Assembly (NCBI GenBank): GCA_018260285.1
Contig: JAGLBH010000084.1
Location: 1-7,209 of the forward strand
Source: Arthrobacter sp.
GTDB lineage: Bacteria > Actinomycetota > Actinomycetes > Actinomycetales > Micrococcaceae
Length of the DNA stretch: 7,209 nt
Direction: 5' to 3'
Shown: positions 1 to 4,913 of the stretch, piece after piece
Position numbering within the stretch: position 1 is the stretch's first letter
How the letters are laid out: every line of letters begins with the position of its first letter
The notes under the pieces: generated by a model
The model's database searches: none
What the model was told of the DNA's origin: nothing
What the model saw: the letters and a program-made list of their open reading frames with translations, nothing else
Translations under genes and position numbers: made by a program

Positions 1-540
1 CCCGGCCTTGACGCTGCCGGGAAGGGCCTGGCCTGCCACCTGGGGCAGGGTGGAGGCGAGCGAGGGGGATCGCAGCTGCGCGAAGAGCTCCTCCACCTGC
101 GGGGGCGTGCTGCGCTGGATGGCCTGGAGCACGGGGGACGTCGTCACCGCCCGCGAGAGGGAGCTGATGCCCAGGGAGTTCACGCCGAAGGCGACCACCG
201 CGATGAAGAGCAGAGCCATCCCGAAGTGCAGCAGGCCGCCTGCGACCGCGTCAACGGCTCGCACGGGCCGCCATCGGACGGCATGCCGAACGGCTGCCCC
301 CGCCCGGGCGCCCAGGCTCGAGCACAGGGTGATCAGCACCACGACCGTGAGCGCCACGAGAATCACGCGCAGAGTGGTGTCCTGAATCTGGGAGGCCACC
401 CAGGGGGCGGCCGCGAGTGCCGCGAAGACCCCTCCCACGAAGCCGATGAGGGCGCCGCCGGCGCGCAGAAGTCCCCGGCGGAGGCCAGCCAGGGTGTACA
501 GGACGAGGCCGAGGATCACGGCCGCGTCAAGAAGAGTCAT
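1..540 (-). CDS. marP: MarP/CvpA-family membrane protein, N-terminal part (3' end outside window)
   Basis: The 180 codons visible on the minus strand encode the N-terminal membrane domain of a CvpA (colicin V production)-family protein. The protein opens MTLLDAAVILGLVLYTLAG, with an early Asp followed by a Gly-rich helix and an R-R-G motif, typical of CvpA domains. Four hydrophobic segments are visible, at about residues 2-20, 26-48, 57-77 and 99-118. A polar stretch rich in Pro, Gln and Ser follows. In actinobacterial MarP, four helices like these anchor a periplasmic trypsin-like serine protease involved in acid resistance. That domain would lie beyond base 1, so protease activity cannot be confirmed and a stand-alone CvpA protein remains possible. 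I chose the ATG at 540 because AGGTGA lies 8 nt upstream. An in-frame ATG at 549 would have its Shine-Dalgarno directly abutting it. The gene is divergent from the crp-like gene, as in mycobacteria. Confidence 0.8.
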   Translation of the reverse strand, partial: MTLLDAAVILGLVLYTLAGLRRGLLRAGGALIGFVGGVFAALAAAPWVASQIQDTTLRVILVALTVVVLITLCSSLGARAGAAVRHAVRWRPVRAVDAVAGGLLHFGMALLFIAVVAFGVNSLGISSLSRAVTTSPVLQAIQRSTPPQVEELFAQLRSPSLASTLPQVAGQALPGSVKAG

Positions 541-560
541 TGTGTCCATCACCTGACACA
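541..560 (-). promoter_or_regulatory. Hairpin that displays the marP-like gene's ribosome binding site in its loop
   Basis: Read in the direction of the marP-like gene, TGTGTC and GACACA form a perfect 6-bp stem around the 8-nt loop AGGTGATG. The start codon at 540 follows the stem directly. The loop holds the Shine-Dalgarno AGGTGA and an alternative in-frame ATG at 549. A Shine-Dalgarno exposed in a loop directly before the start codon could influence initiation. The element could instead be a DNA operator, or chance. The spacing (TGTGT-N10-ACACA) does not fit a CRP/GlxR site, which needs TGTGA-N6-TCACA. Confidence 0.35.
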
Positions 561-581
561 CTCTGGCATCCCATCCCAGAG
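561..581. repeat. Short inverted repeat in the marP/crp divergent region
   Basis: CTCTGG at 561-566 and CCAGAG at 576-581 are perfect inverted repeats separated by 9 bases. The pair lies next to the 541-560 inverted repeat, upstream of the marP-like gene. It could be an operator or part of the marP leader. No convincing -10/-35 pair for either divergent gene could be picked out by eye in the 192-bp region 541-732. Confidence 0.25.
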
Positions 582-721
582 ATTGGCTGTGCGCGGGCCC
601 TCAATCAGCTTGAACCCGTGCCCTGTGAGAGGTGCACGAATCCCGGATTTTCAGGCACAATAAGAAGAAGCGCCCCGTATGTGCGCTGGCCCACCCCGGT
701 CTTACCCCCACCATCTTCATC

Positions 722-729
722 AAGGAGAA
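722..729 (+). promoter_or_regulatory. Ribosome binding site of the crp-like gene
   Basis: AAGGAGAA ends 3 nt before the ATG at 733, and its AAGGAG core ends 5 nt before it. It is a strong Shine-Dalgarno and decides the start. The frame is open upstream to an ATG at 679, but that would add an 18-residue tail with no family resemblance and no ribosome binding site of its own. Confidence 0.85.
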
Positions 730-732
730 ATC

Positions 733-1410
733 ATGGATCCAGAGGTCTTGCGGCGTGCCCCCCTCTTCGCATCGCTCGCCGATGACGCGTTTGCGGCACT
801 GACGAAGGAGCTCGTCGAGGTAGACCTCAGCCGTGGTTCTTCGCTCTTCGAGGAGGGAGACCAGGGCGACCAGCTCTACTTCCTCATCTCGGGCAAGATC
901 AAGCTGGGCCGCCGCGTTCCCGACGGCCGCGAGAACCTCCTGGCCGTCCTCGGCCCCGGCGAGATCTTCGGCGAGATGGCTCTCTTCGACCCGAGCCCGC
1001 GCACCGCGACGGCGACCGCCGTCTCCGAGACGCGCCTCGTCGGCCTGAAGCACGAGAACCTCAAGGAGCTCCTGCAGACCCGCCCCGAGGTGGCCATGCA
1101 GCTCCTCCAGGCCCTGGCCCGCCGCCTCCGCCGCACGAACGAGTCCCTGGCGGACCTCGTCTTCTCCGACGTTCCCGGCCGCGTGGCCAAGGCCCTCCTG
1201 GACCTCGCGGACCGCTTCGGCCGCCCCGCTCCGGACGGCGTCCTCGTTCCCCACGAGCTCACCCAGGAGGAGCTGGCACAGCTCGTCGGCGCCTCGCGCG
1301 AGACCGTCAACAAGGCCCTGGCCGAGTTCGTCCAGCGCGGCTGGCTCCGCCTGGAGGCCCGCGCCGTCGTCATCCTCGACATCAACCGCCTGCGCCAGCG
1401 CTCCCGCTAA
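733..1410 (+). CDS. crp: CRP/FNR-family cAMP-type transcriptional regulator (GlxR/Crp)
   Basis: This encodes a complete 225-aa regulator, the usual size of actinobacterial Crp/GlxR. An N-terminal cyclic-nucleotide-binding beta-roll spans about residues 10-115. Its phosphate-binding cassette GEIFGEMALFDPSPRTATATA-type segment at 76-96 carries the expected Glu81 and the Arg90-Thr91 pair. The long C-helix (about 117-143) contains Thr135-Asn136, where CRP proteins contact the adenine base. The C-terminal winged helix-turn-helix at about 176-206 has the recognition helix SRETVNKAL. Its Arg189, Glu190 and Lys194 correspond to the DNA-reading R180, E181 and R185 of E. coli CRP, so a TGTGA-N6-TCACA-like target is expected. 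It should bind DNA as a cytosolic dimer and act as a global regulator of carbon and energy metabolism. No Fe-S cysteines are present, which argues against FNR. It ends with tandem stops (TAA TAA). Confidence 0.95.
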   Translation: MDPEVLRRAPLFASLADDAFAALTKELVEVDLSRGSSLFEEGDQGDQLYFLISGKIKLGRRVPDGRENLLAVLGPGEIFGEMALFDPSPRTATATAVSETRLVGLKHENLKELLQTRPEVAMQLLQALARRLRRTNESLADLVFSDVPGRVAKALLDLADRFGRPAPDGVLVPHELTQEELAQLVGASRETVNKALAEFVQRGWLRLEARAVVILDINRLRQRSR

Positions 1411-1448
1411 TAACGGCCCGCCCCGGCAGGCCGCGGGGGCTTGACCAC

Positions 1449-1479
1449 GTGCGTGCGCATTCACCAAGCACGCGCGCAC
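1449..1479 (+). repeat. GC-rich inverted repeat after crp
   Basis: GTGCGTGCG at 1449-1457 pairs with CGCGCGCAC at 1471-1479 (9 bp, one G-T wobble) around a 13-nt loop. It lies 38 bp after the crp stop codon. There is no T-tract after it, so termination is only a possibility. Confidence 0.3.
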
Positions 1480-1480
1480 A

Positions 1481-1513
1481 CTGATCCAGCACGCGGACAC
1501 ACGCTGATCCAGC
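1481..1513. repeat. Direct repeat CTGATCCAGC, two copies 23 bp apart
   Basis: The decamer CTGATCCAGC is found at 1481-1490 and again at 1504-1513. Similar CACGC/ACAC-rich bases flank both copies, giving an imperfect 23-bp tandem unit. It is the first of several repeat types in the gap. Function is unknown. Confidence 0.5.
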
Positions 1514-1554
1514 GCAAAGGCGGCGGTTCCCATCGGGGGAGCCGCCGCCTTCGC
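1514..1554 (+). terminator. Strong stem-loop, probable terminator of crp
   Basis: AAGGCGGCGGTTCCC (1517-1531) pairs with bases 1537-1551 in a continuous 15-bp stem (one T-G wobble) around the 5-nt loop ATCGG. Two more pairs extend the base beyond a single mismatch (1514-1515 with 1553-1554). The T-tract after it is poor (TTCGCGTCT) on the plus strand and only slightly better on the minus strand (TTTGCG). Such stems often serve as terminators in high-GC actinobacteria even without a U-run. Its place in a convergent gap would allow use from both sides. Confidence 0.6.
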
Positions 1555-1618
1555 GTCTGCTGTCTCAGCTGTGCTGTCTTCGCGTCTGCTGTCTCAGCTG
1601 TGCTGTCTTCGCGTCTGC
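1550..1618. repeat. 29-bp tandem repeat, about 2.4 copies
   Basis: A 29-bp unit starting TTCGCGTCTGCTGTCTCAGC occurs at 1550-1578 and, without a mismatch, at 1579-1607. A third partial copy of 11 bases runs from 1608 to 1618 (TTCGCGTCTGC). Perfect identity of the two full copies suggests recent duplication or slippage. The first copy overlaps the right arm of the 1514-1554 stem by two bases and its extended base by five. The period is not a multiple of three. Confidence 0.9.
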
Positions 1619-1631
1619 CTGTGGGGAGCTA

Positions 1632-1665
1632 GCCGCTTTCATGTCTGCCGCTTTCATGTCTGCCG
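1632..1665. repeat. 15-bp tandem repeat, about 2.3 copies
   Basis: GCCGCTTTCATGTCT occurs at 1632-1646 and 1647-1661 without a mismatch, followed by a partial GCCG at 1662-1665. The unit differs from the 29-bp repeat just upstream, although both contain a short GTCTGC stretch across or within their units. Confidence 0.9.
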
Positions 1666-1777
1666 GGTGAGCAGCGAGGGCTTGCCCTCCTCGAATGCAG
1701 CACGCTGCGCCTTGCAGTGAAAGGCCTGGCTGGATCCCGCATCACGCCACGTTCCCCGGACAGGCCAGTGCCATCCC

Positions 1778-1937
1778 CTGCACCCCCGGATACTCCCTAA
1801 ACCCCTTGAAATTCCGGGGGTATATGGAAGAGCCGGGGGTGCAGTGCCTTGCGCCCCCGAATAACCGGGGGTGCAAGGGACTAGACCCCAGAGAAACCGG
1901 GGGTGCAGTCAGATGCACCCCCAAGAAAGCGGGGGCG
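1778..1937. repeat. Array of palindromic CCGGGGGTGCA / TGCACCCCCGG elements with 32-bp period
   Basis: CCGGGGGTGCA begins at 1833, 1865 and 1897, exactly 32 bp apart, and a degenerate copy (GCGGGGGCG) begins at 1929. Each 32-bp unit also carries an opposing C-run: TGCGCCCCCG at 1850-1859, AGACCCC at 1883-1889 and TGCACCCCC at 1914-1922. Upstream lie an inverted copy, CTGCACCCCCGG at 1778-1789, and a shortened direct copy, CCGGGGGT at 1814-1821. Within-unit hairpins are possible at 1834-1859 (10 bp, 6-nt loop) and 1899-1922 (9 bp, 6-nt loop). A between-unit hairpin at 1847-1878 (13 bp, loop AATAAC) competes with the first. The array sits between convergent genes, so a bidirectional terminator or a REP-like element is plausible. 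Confidence 0.8.
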
Positions 1938-1993
1938 GGAAGGGAGTCGGACGCTCTTGCTCCCGATCCTGCCCTCGCGCCTCCCCTCCCGCC

Positions 1994-2018
1994 CCGCCCA
2001 GGAAGCGGAAACGGGCGG
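1994..2018 (-). terminator. Possible weak terminator hairpin after the RidA-family gene
   Basis: CCGCCC at 1994-1999 and GGGCGG at 2013-2018 form a 6-bp inverted repeat with a 13-nt loop, 3 bases past the stop codon of the RidA-family gene on the minus strand. There is no U-tract. The hairpins of the 1778-1937 array, further downstream for this gene, are stronger candidates. Confidence 0.25.
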
Positions 2019-2020
2019 TT

Positions 2021-2488
2021 CTACTCGAACTCGACGATGAGCTCGACCTCCACCGGGGAGTCCAGCGGAAGAACGGCGACGCCGACGGCGCTGCGAGCGT
2101 GAACGCCGCGGTCGCCCAGAACCTCGCCCAGGAGGTTGCTGGCCCCGTTGATGACATGGGGCTGCATCGTGAAGCTCGGGTCAGAGGCCACGAATCCGAC
2201 GACCTTGACCACGCGCTTGACGCGGTTCAGGTCGCCCAGCACGGACTTGACTGCCGCGAGGGCGTTGAGGGCACAGGTGGCCGCGAGCTTGGCAGCGGTC
2301 TCCTGGTCCACGTCAGCCCCCACCTTGCCGGTGGCCTCGAGGCTGCCGTCCACGAAGGGGAGCTGCCCCGACGTGTAGACGCAGTTGCCGGAGATGACGG
2401 CGGGGACATAGCTGGCCACGGGTGCCGCGACCTCGGGCAGGGTCAAGCCCAGTTCTGCGAGTTTCTCTTCAGCGGATGACAGAGCCAC
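2021..2488 (-). CDS. RidA (YjgF/YER057c/UK114)-family protein
   Basis: This encodes a complete 155-aa cytosolic protein of the RidA superfamily. Classical RidA is a trimeric deaminase that hydrolyses reactive enamine/imine intermediates, such as 2-aminoacrylate from serine dehydratases. Seen here: the YVPAVISGNCVYTSGQLPF-type strand region at 27-45, a helix around 63-84, and ARSAVGVAVLPLDSPVEVEL at 131-150. Arg132 aligns with the catalytic Arg105 of E. coli RidA, and Glu147/Glu149 lie near its conserved C-terminal Glu. The protein is longer than classical RidA (about 128 aa) because of an N-terminal extension beginning SSAEEKLAELGLTLP, a feature of the actinobacterial subgroup that includes M. 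tuberculosis Rv3678c. The true substrate of that subgroup is uncertain. The start is GTG, chosen because AAGGAG lies 5 nt upstream. It is the second gene of an operon with the DUF4177 gene. Confidence 0.9.
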   Translation of the reverse strand: MALSSAEEKLAELGLTLPEVAAPVASYVPAVISGNCVYTSGQLPFVDGSLEATGKVGADVDQETAAKLAATCALNALAAVKSVLGDLNRVKRVVKVVGFVASDPSFTMQPHVINGASNLLGEVLGDRGVHARSAVGVAVLPLDSPVEVELIVEFE

Positions 2489-2493
2489 AGCTT

Positions 2494-2499
2494 CTCCTT
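2494..2499 (-). promoter_or_regulatory. Ribosome binding site of the RidA-family gene
   Basis: On the minus strand AAGGAG lies 5 nt before the GTG at 2488. It is strong and fixes this unusual start codon. It falls in the 33-bp spacer after the DUF4177 stop codon, so RidA is translated independently within the operon. Confidence 0.8.
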
Positions 2500-2521
2500 C
2501 GTGAGTGCTTTGAGGGGTGTT

Positions 2522-2677
2522 CTAGTTCTTCGGTCGTTTGAAATAGGCGACGAGGCCCTTGCCCTCGGGCCCGGGGACCACGGTGACGAGCTCCCAGCCC
2601 TCAGAGCCGAAATTGTCGAGGATCTGCTTGGTCGTGTGGATGAGCAGCGGTGCAGTGAGATATTCCCAAGTGGTCAT
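2522..2677 (-). CDS. DUF4177-type small protein (51 aa)
   Basis: This short gene encodes 51 residues beginning MTTWEYLTAPLLIHTTKQIL and ending in AYFKRPKN. The pattern WEY-x(n)-ILDNFGSEGWELV-x(n)-PGPEGKGLVAYFKR is that of the DUF4177 family, small cytosolic proteins of unknown function. The size and the position directly upstream of a RidA-family gene match M. tuberculosis Rv3678A/Rv3678c. The product has no membrane segment and no cysteine. The only plausible start is the ATG at 2677; the GGGAG before it is too close (1 nt) to be a normal Shine-Dalgarno, and a -10-like box 7 nt upstream suggests a leaderless transcript. It is probably co-transcribed with the RidA-family gene 33 bp downstream. 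Function is unknown. Confidence 0.88.
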   Translation of the reverse strand: MTTWEYLTAPLLIHTTKQILDNFGSEGWELVTVVPGPEGKGLVAYFKRPKN

Positions 2678-2713
2678 GCTCCCTAGACTAGCCGCGCTTG
2701 TAGACTAGTCACT
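2678..2713. promoter_or_regulatory. Divergent leaderless promoters of the DUF4177-ridA operon and the PBP gene
   Basis: Only 36 bp separate the two divergent start codons. Toward the PBP gene, TAGACT at 2701-2706 fits the actinobacterial -10 pattern TAnnnT and ends 7 nt before the ATG at 2714, with no Shine-Dalgarno in between. Toward DUF4177, the minus-strand box TAGTCT at 2690-2685 also ends 7 nt before its ATG at 2677. A transcription start 7-8 nt past a -10 box falls on the A of ATG in both cases. For the minus promoter a -35-like GTGACT (2712-2707) sits 16 nt upstream of its -10. The plus promoter has no good -35. The octamer TAGACTAG is repeated at 2684-2691 and 2701-2708, and GACTAGTC at 2703-2710 is a perfect palindrome. 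The two promoters overlap, so they may compete or share a regulator. Confidence 0.6.
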
Positions 2714-4903
2714 ATGGCTTCAGCTCAGCGGGGACGCAAAAGTCCTTTGATCGATACCGCGACCACTCTCGGAAAGTTCCTCTCTTTCCTCTTGGTCAGC
2801 GCACTCTGCGGCGTTCTCTCGGCCGCCCTCCTCGTTCCCCTGGTCGCAGCCACGGGCACGGGCGCGGCACGGTCGATCGAGTACTTCGACAGCCTCCCTG
2901 CCGAGTTCACCCCCAAGAAGCTCACGGCTCCCTCCAAGATCCTCGCGAGCGACGGCACCCTCATCGCCGAGATGTACTCGGAGAACCGCACACCGGTGAA
3001 GCTCTCTGAGGTCAGCCCCCTCATGAAGGACGCGCTGCTCGCCACGGAGGACGACCGCTTCTACGACCACGGCGGCGTGGATCCCAAGGGCATCGCTGCG
3101 GCGCTCTTCTCCAACTCGACGAGCGGCACCAACCGAGGCGCATCCACCCTCACGCAGCAGTACGTGACCAACGTGCTCAACGACATCAAGATCTCCAACG
3201 GCGAGGCCCCGACCTTCAACGGCTCCAAGACCGTCCTCGAGAAGCTCCAGGAGGTCCGCCTGGCCATCTCCGTTGAGAAGAAGATGAGCAAGGACGAGAT
3301 CCTCGAGGGCTACCTCAACCTCGTCCAGTTCAACGGCCGCGCCTACGGGGTGGAGGCCGCAAGCCAGTACTTCTTCAACAAGTCCTCCAAGAACCTCACG
3401 CTCAACGAGGCCGCACTTCTGGCGGGCATCGTCAACGGCCCGAGCGTCTACGACCCCGTGGCCCACCCCCAGGCAGCTCTCAAGCGCCGCAACCTCGTGC
3501 TCGGGCGCATGCGCACGGTCAACCGGATCACCGAAGCGCAGTACAAGGCCGCCGTCAAAGAGCCCATCAAGCTCACAGTGACCCCCCGCGCACAGGGCTG
3601 CTACGGCGCCAGCATGGCCCCGTACTTCTGCCAGTGGGTCACCTACCAGTTCATCGCTGACCCCGCCTACGGGGACACGGTGGCCGAGCGCAAGGCCCTC
3701 CTCAACCGAGGCGGCCTGACGATCAAGACCACCCTCGACTCGCGCCTCCAGAAGCAGGCACAGGCCTCCATCAACGGCACTGCGGACGTCAAGCAGACGG
3801 ATCCCGACGTCGGCCACTCGCTCGTCACGGTCCAGCCCGGCACGGGCAAGGTCCTGGCGATGGCTCAGAACACGAACTTCGGCTCGGCCCCCGAGGGCGA
3901 GACCGGCTACAGCGACCTCAACTTCAACGTGGACGCCAACATCAACGGAGACCCGGCCACCCCCGGCGGCGGTGCCGGCGGCTTCCAGCCGGGCTCGACC
4001 TACAAGCCGTTCACCTTCACCCAGTGGCTCATCGAGGGCCACTCGATGAACGAGGTCCTCGACGGGCAGCGCCGTCTCTACCCGGTGGGCGACACCACGT
4101 TCAAGGGCTCGTGCTTCGGCAACGGCTACTACACGATGCAGGACCAGTGGTCTCCCCAGAACTACGGGGACACCAACTACGGCTCCTACTCAGCCCTCTA
4201 CGGCCTGGCGAACTCCCTCAACACGATCACCTTCGCCACTGCGGCCAAGCTGGACATCTGCAAGATCCAGGAAGTGGCCCGCAAGATGGGCGTGCACCTG
4301 GGCAACAGCCAGGACAACAACAAGGAGCCGCTGAGCGGCGGCGAGCCCTCGGCGCTGCTGGGCACCCAGAACATCTCCCCCCTGACGATGGCCAACGCCT
4401 TCGCCACCTGGAACAACGACGGCAAGCTGTGCAAGAACCTCGTCTTCGAGTCGATCACCGACGCCTCGGGCAAGAAGTACCCGGTCCCCGCAGAGAGCTG
4501 CGAGCAGGTCATCCCCGCAGAGATCGCCCACGGCACCCTCTACGCCGAGCAGCAGGTCATGAAGAACGGCTCGGGACGCGGTCGGCAGCTGGACTTCCCC
4601 ACTGCGGCCAAGACGGGCACCAACGACTTCCGCTCCCAGACCTGGTTCATCGGGTCCACCAAGGGGCTGACCACCGCCGTGTGGCTCGGCAACTTCAACG
4701 AGGCCTCCACGAGCCTCGCGGACAAGAACATCAACGGCAAGAAGGAAGCCGAGCTGGACGGCTCCGGCCTGGCCGGAGGCACCTGGCAGAGCTTCATGAA
4801 GTACGCCGGACCTCTCTACGACCACGGAGACTTCCCCTCCCCGCCGGAGAACCTCATCAACAACCCCCAGTGGCCCACGCTGGCCAAGGACCAGATCCGC
4901 TGA
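2714..4903 (+). CDS. ponA2: Class A penicillin-binding protein (transglycosylase/transpeptidase), PonA2 type
   Basis: This encodes a complete 729-aa bifunctional peptidoglycan synthase that polymerises lipid II glycan chains and cross-links stem peptides outside the membrane. A short cytoplasmic tail is followed by one membrane helix at about residues 22-47. The GT51 transglycosylase domain shows ATEDDRFYDH with catalytic Glu112, RGASTLTQQ at 141-149, KKMSKDEILEGYLN at 189-202, and then RAYGVEAASQYFF. The transpeptidase domain has all three active-site motifs: STYK (Ser428 nucleophile, Lys431), SLN (501-503) and KTGT (633-636). Six cysteines lie outside the membrane (296, 306, 467, 516, 573, 596). 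The protein ends soon after the transpeptidase domain, without the C-terminal PASTA domain of mycobacterial PonA2. The start ATG has no ribosome binding site and appears leaderless. The metallophosphoesterase gene follows 10 bp downstream, the same neighbour as ponA2 in M. tuberculosis. Confidence 0.95.
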   Translation: MASAQRGRKSPLIDTATTLGKFLSFLLVSALCGVLSAALLVPLVAATGTGAARSIEYFDSLPAEFTPKKLTAPSKILASDGTLIAEMYSENRTPVKLSEVSPLMKDALLATEDDRFYDHGGVDPKGIAAALFSNSTSGTNRGASTLTQQYVTNVLNDIKISNGEAPTFNGSKTVLEKLQEVRLAISVEKKMSKDEILEGYLNLVQFNGRAYGVEAASQYFFNKSSKNLTLNEAALLAGIVNGPSVYDPVAHPQAALKRRNLVLGRMRTVNRITEAQYKAAVKEPIKLTVTPRAQGCYGASMAPYFCQWVTYQFIADPAYGDTVAERKALLNRGGLTIKTTLDSRLQKQAQASINGTADVKQTDPDVGHSLVTVQPGTGKVLAMAQNTNFGSAPEGETGYSDLNFNVDANINGDPATPGGGAGGFQPGSTYKPFTFTQWLIEGHSMNEVLDGQRRLYPVGDTTFKGSCFGNGYYTMQDQWSPQNYGDTNYGSYSALYGLANSLNTITFATAAKLDICKIQEVARKMGVHLGNSQDNNKEPLSGGEPSALLGTQNISPLTMANAFATWNNDGKLCKNLVFESITDASGKKYPVPAESCEQVIPAEIAHGTLYAEQQVMKNGSGRGRQLDFPTAAKTGTNDFRSQTWFIGSTKGLTTAVWLGNFNEASTSLADKNINGKKEAELDGSGLAGGTWQSFMKYAGPLYDHGDFPSPPENLINNPQWPTLAKDQIR

Positions 4904-4913
4904 GGCTCGCCCA
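4902..4913 (+). promoter_or_regulatory. Ribosome binding site overlapping the PBP stop codon
   Basis: GAGG at 4902-4905 overlaps the TGA stop of the PBP gene (4901-4903) and lies 8 nt before the GTG start at 4914. A ribosome ending on the PBP gene would cover the next start, so translational coupling of the two genes is likely. Confidence 0.6.

Larger units (their letters stand above)
1411..2020. other. 610-bp convergent intergenic region, repeat-rich, no credible gene
   Basis: The crp-like gene and the RidA-family gene run toward each other into this gap. Open frames here are short, have no good ribosome binding site, resemble no family I know, and cross the tandem repeats. The repeat periods of 29 and 32 are not multiples of three, so translation across copies would change frame. 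The gap contains the hairpins and repeat families listed separately. In M. tuberculosis this place between crp and the RidA-family gene holds a metallo-beta-lactamase-fold gene (Rv3677c). I see no recognisable remnant of it here. Confidence 0.75.

Noticed and set aside
624..639. TGTGA half-site upstream of crp as an autoregulatory CRP/GlxR operator
   Set aside because: The right half does not match TCACA at the required 6-bp spacing. Only a 5-bp spacing gives three of five matches, which is too weak to report as a site.
601..1533. Long minus-strand open frame across the crp gene
   Set aside because: It is the antisense shadow of a high-GC gene. Its translation is low-complexity and the plus strand encodes a full CRP with all motifs.
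1441..1632. Small gene after crp on the plus strand
   Set aside because: The frame crosses a terminator-like hairpin and the 29-bp repeats, has no ribosome binding site, and changes frame with each repeat copy.
1778..1844. Insertion-sequence or MITE ends (12-bp perfect inverted repeats CTGCACCCCCGG / CCGGGGGTGCAG)
   Set aside because: The arms are part of the periodic array, no target-site duplication is seen, and no transposase is present.
1778..1937. CRISPR array
   Set aside because: The period is 32 bp, but only about 11 bases at the start of each unit are conserved. The remainder is partly palindromic and too short for spacers, and no cas gene is in the window.
1871..2479. Plus-strand open frame of about 200 codons opposite the RidA-family gene
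   Set aside because: It is the antisense shadow of a clear RidA gene. It starts in the repeat array, has no ribosome binding site and shows no family motif.
2720..4042. 440-codon minus-strand open frame opposite the PBP gene
   Set aside because: Antisense shadow. The plus strand has intact GT51 and transpeptidase motifs with typical codon use.
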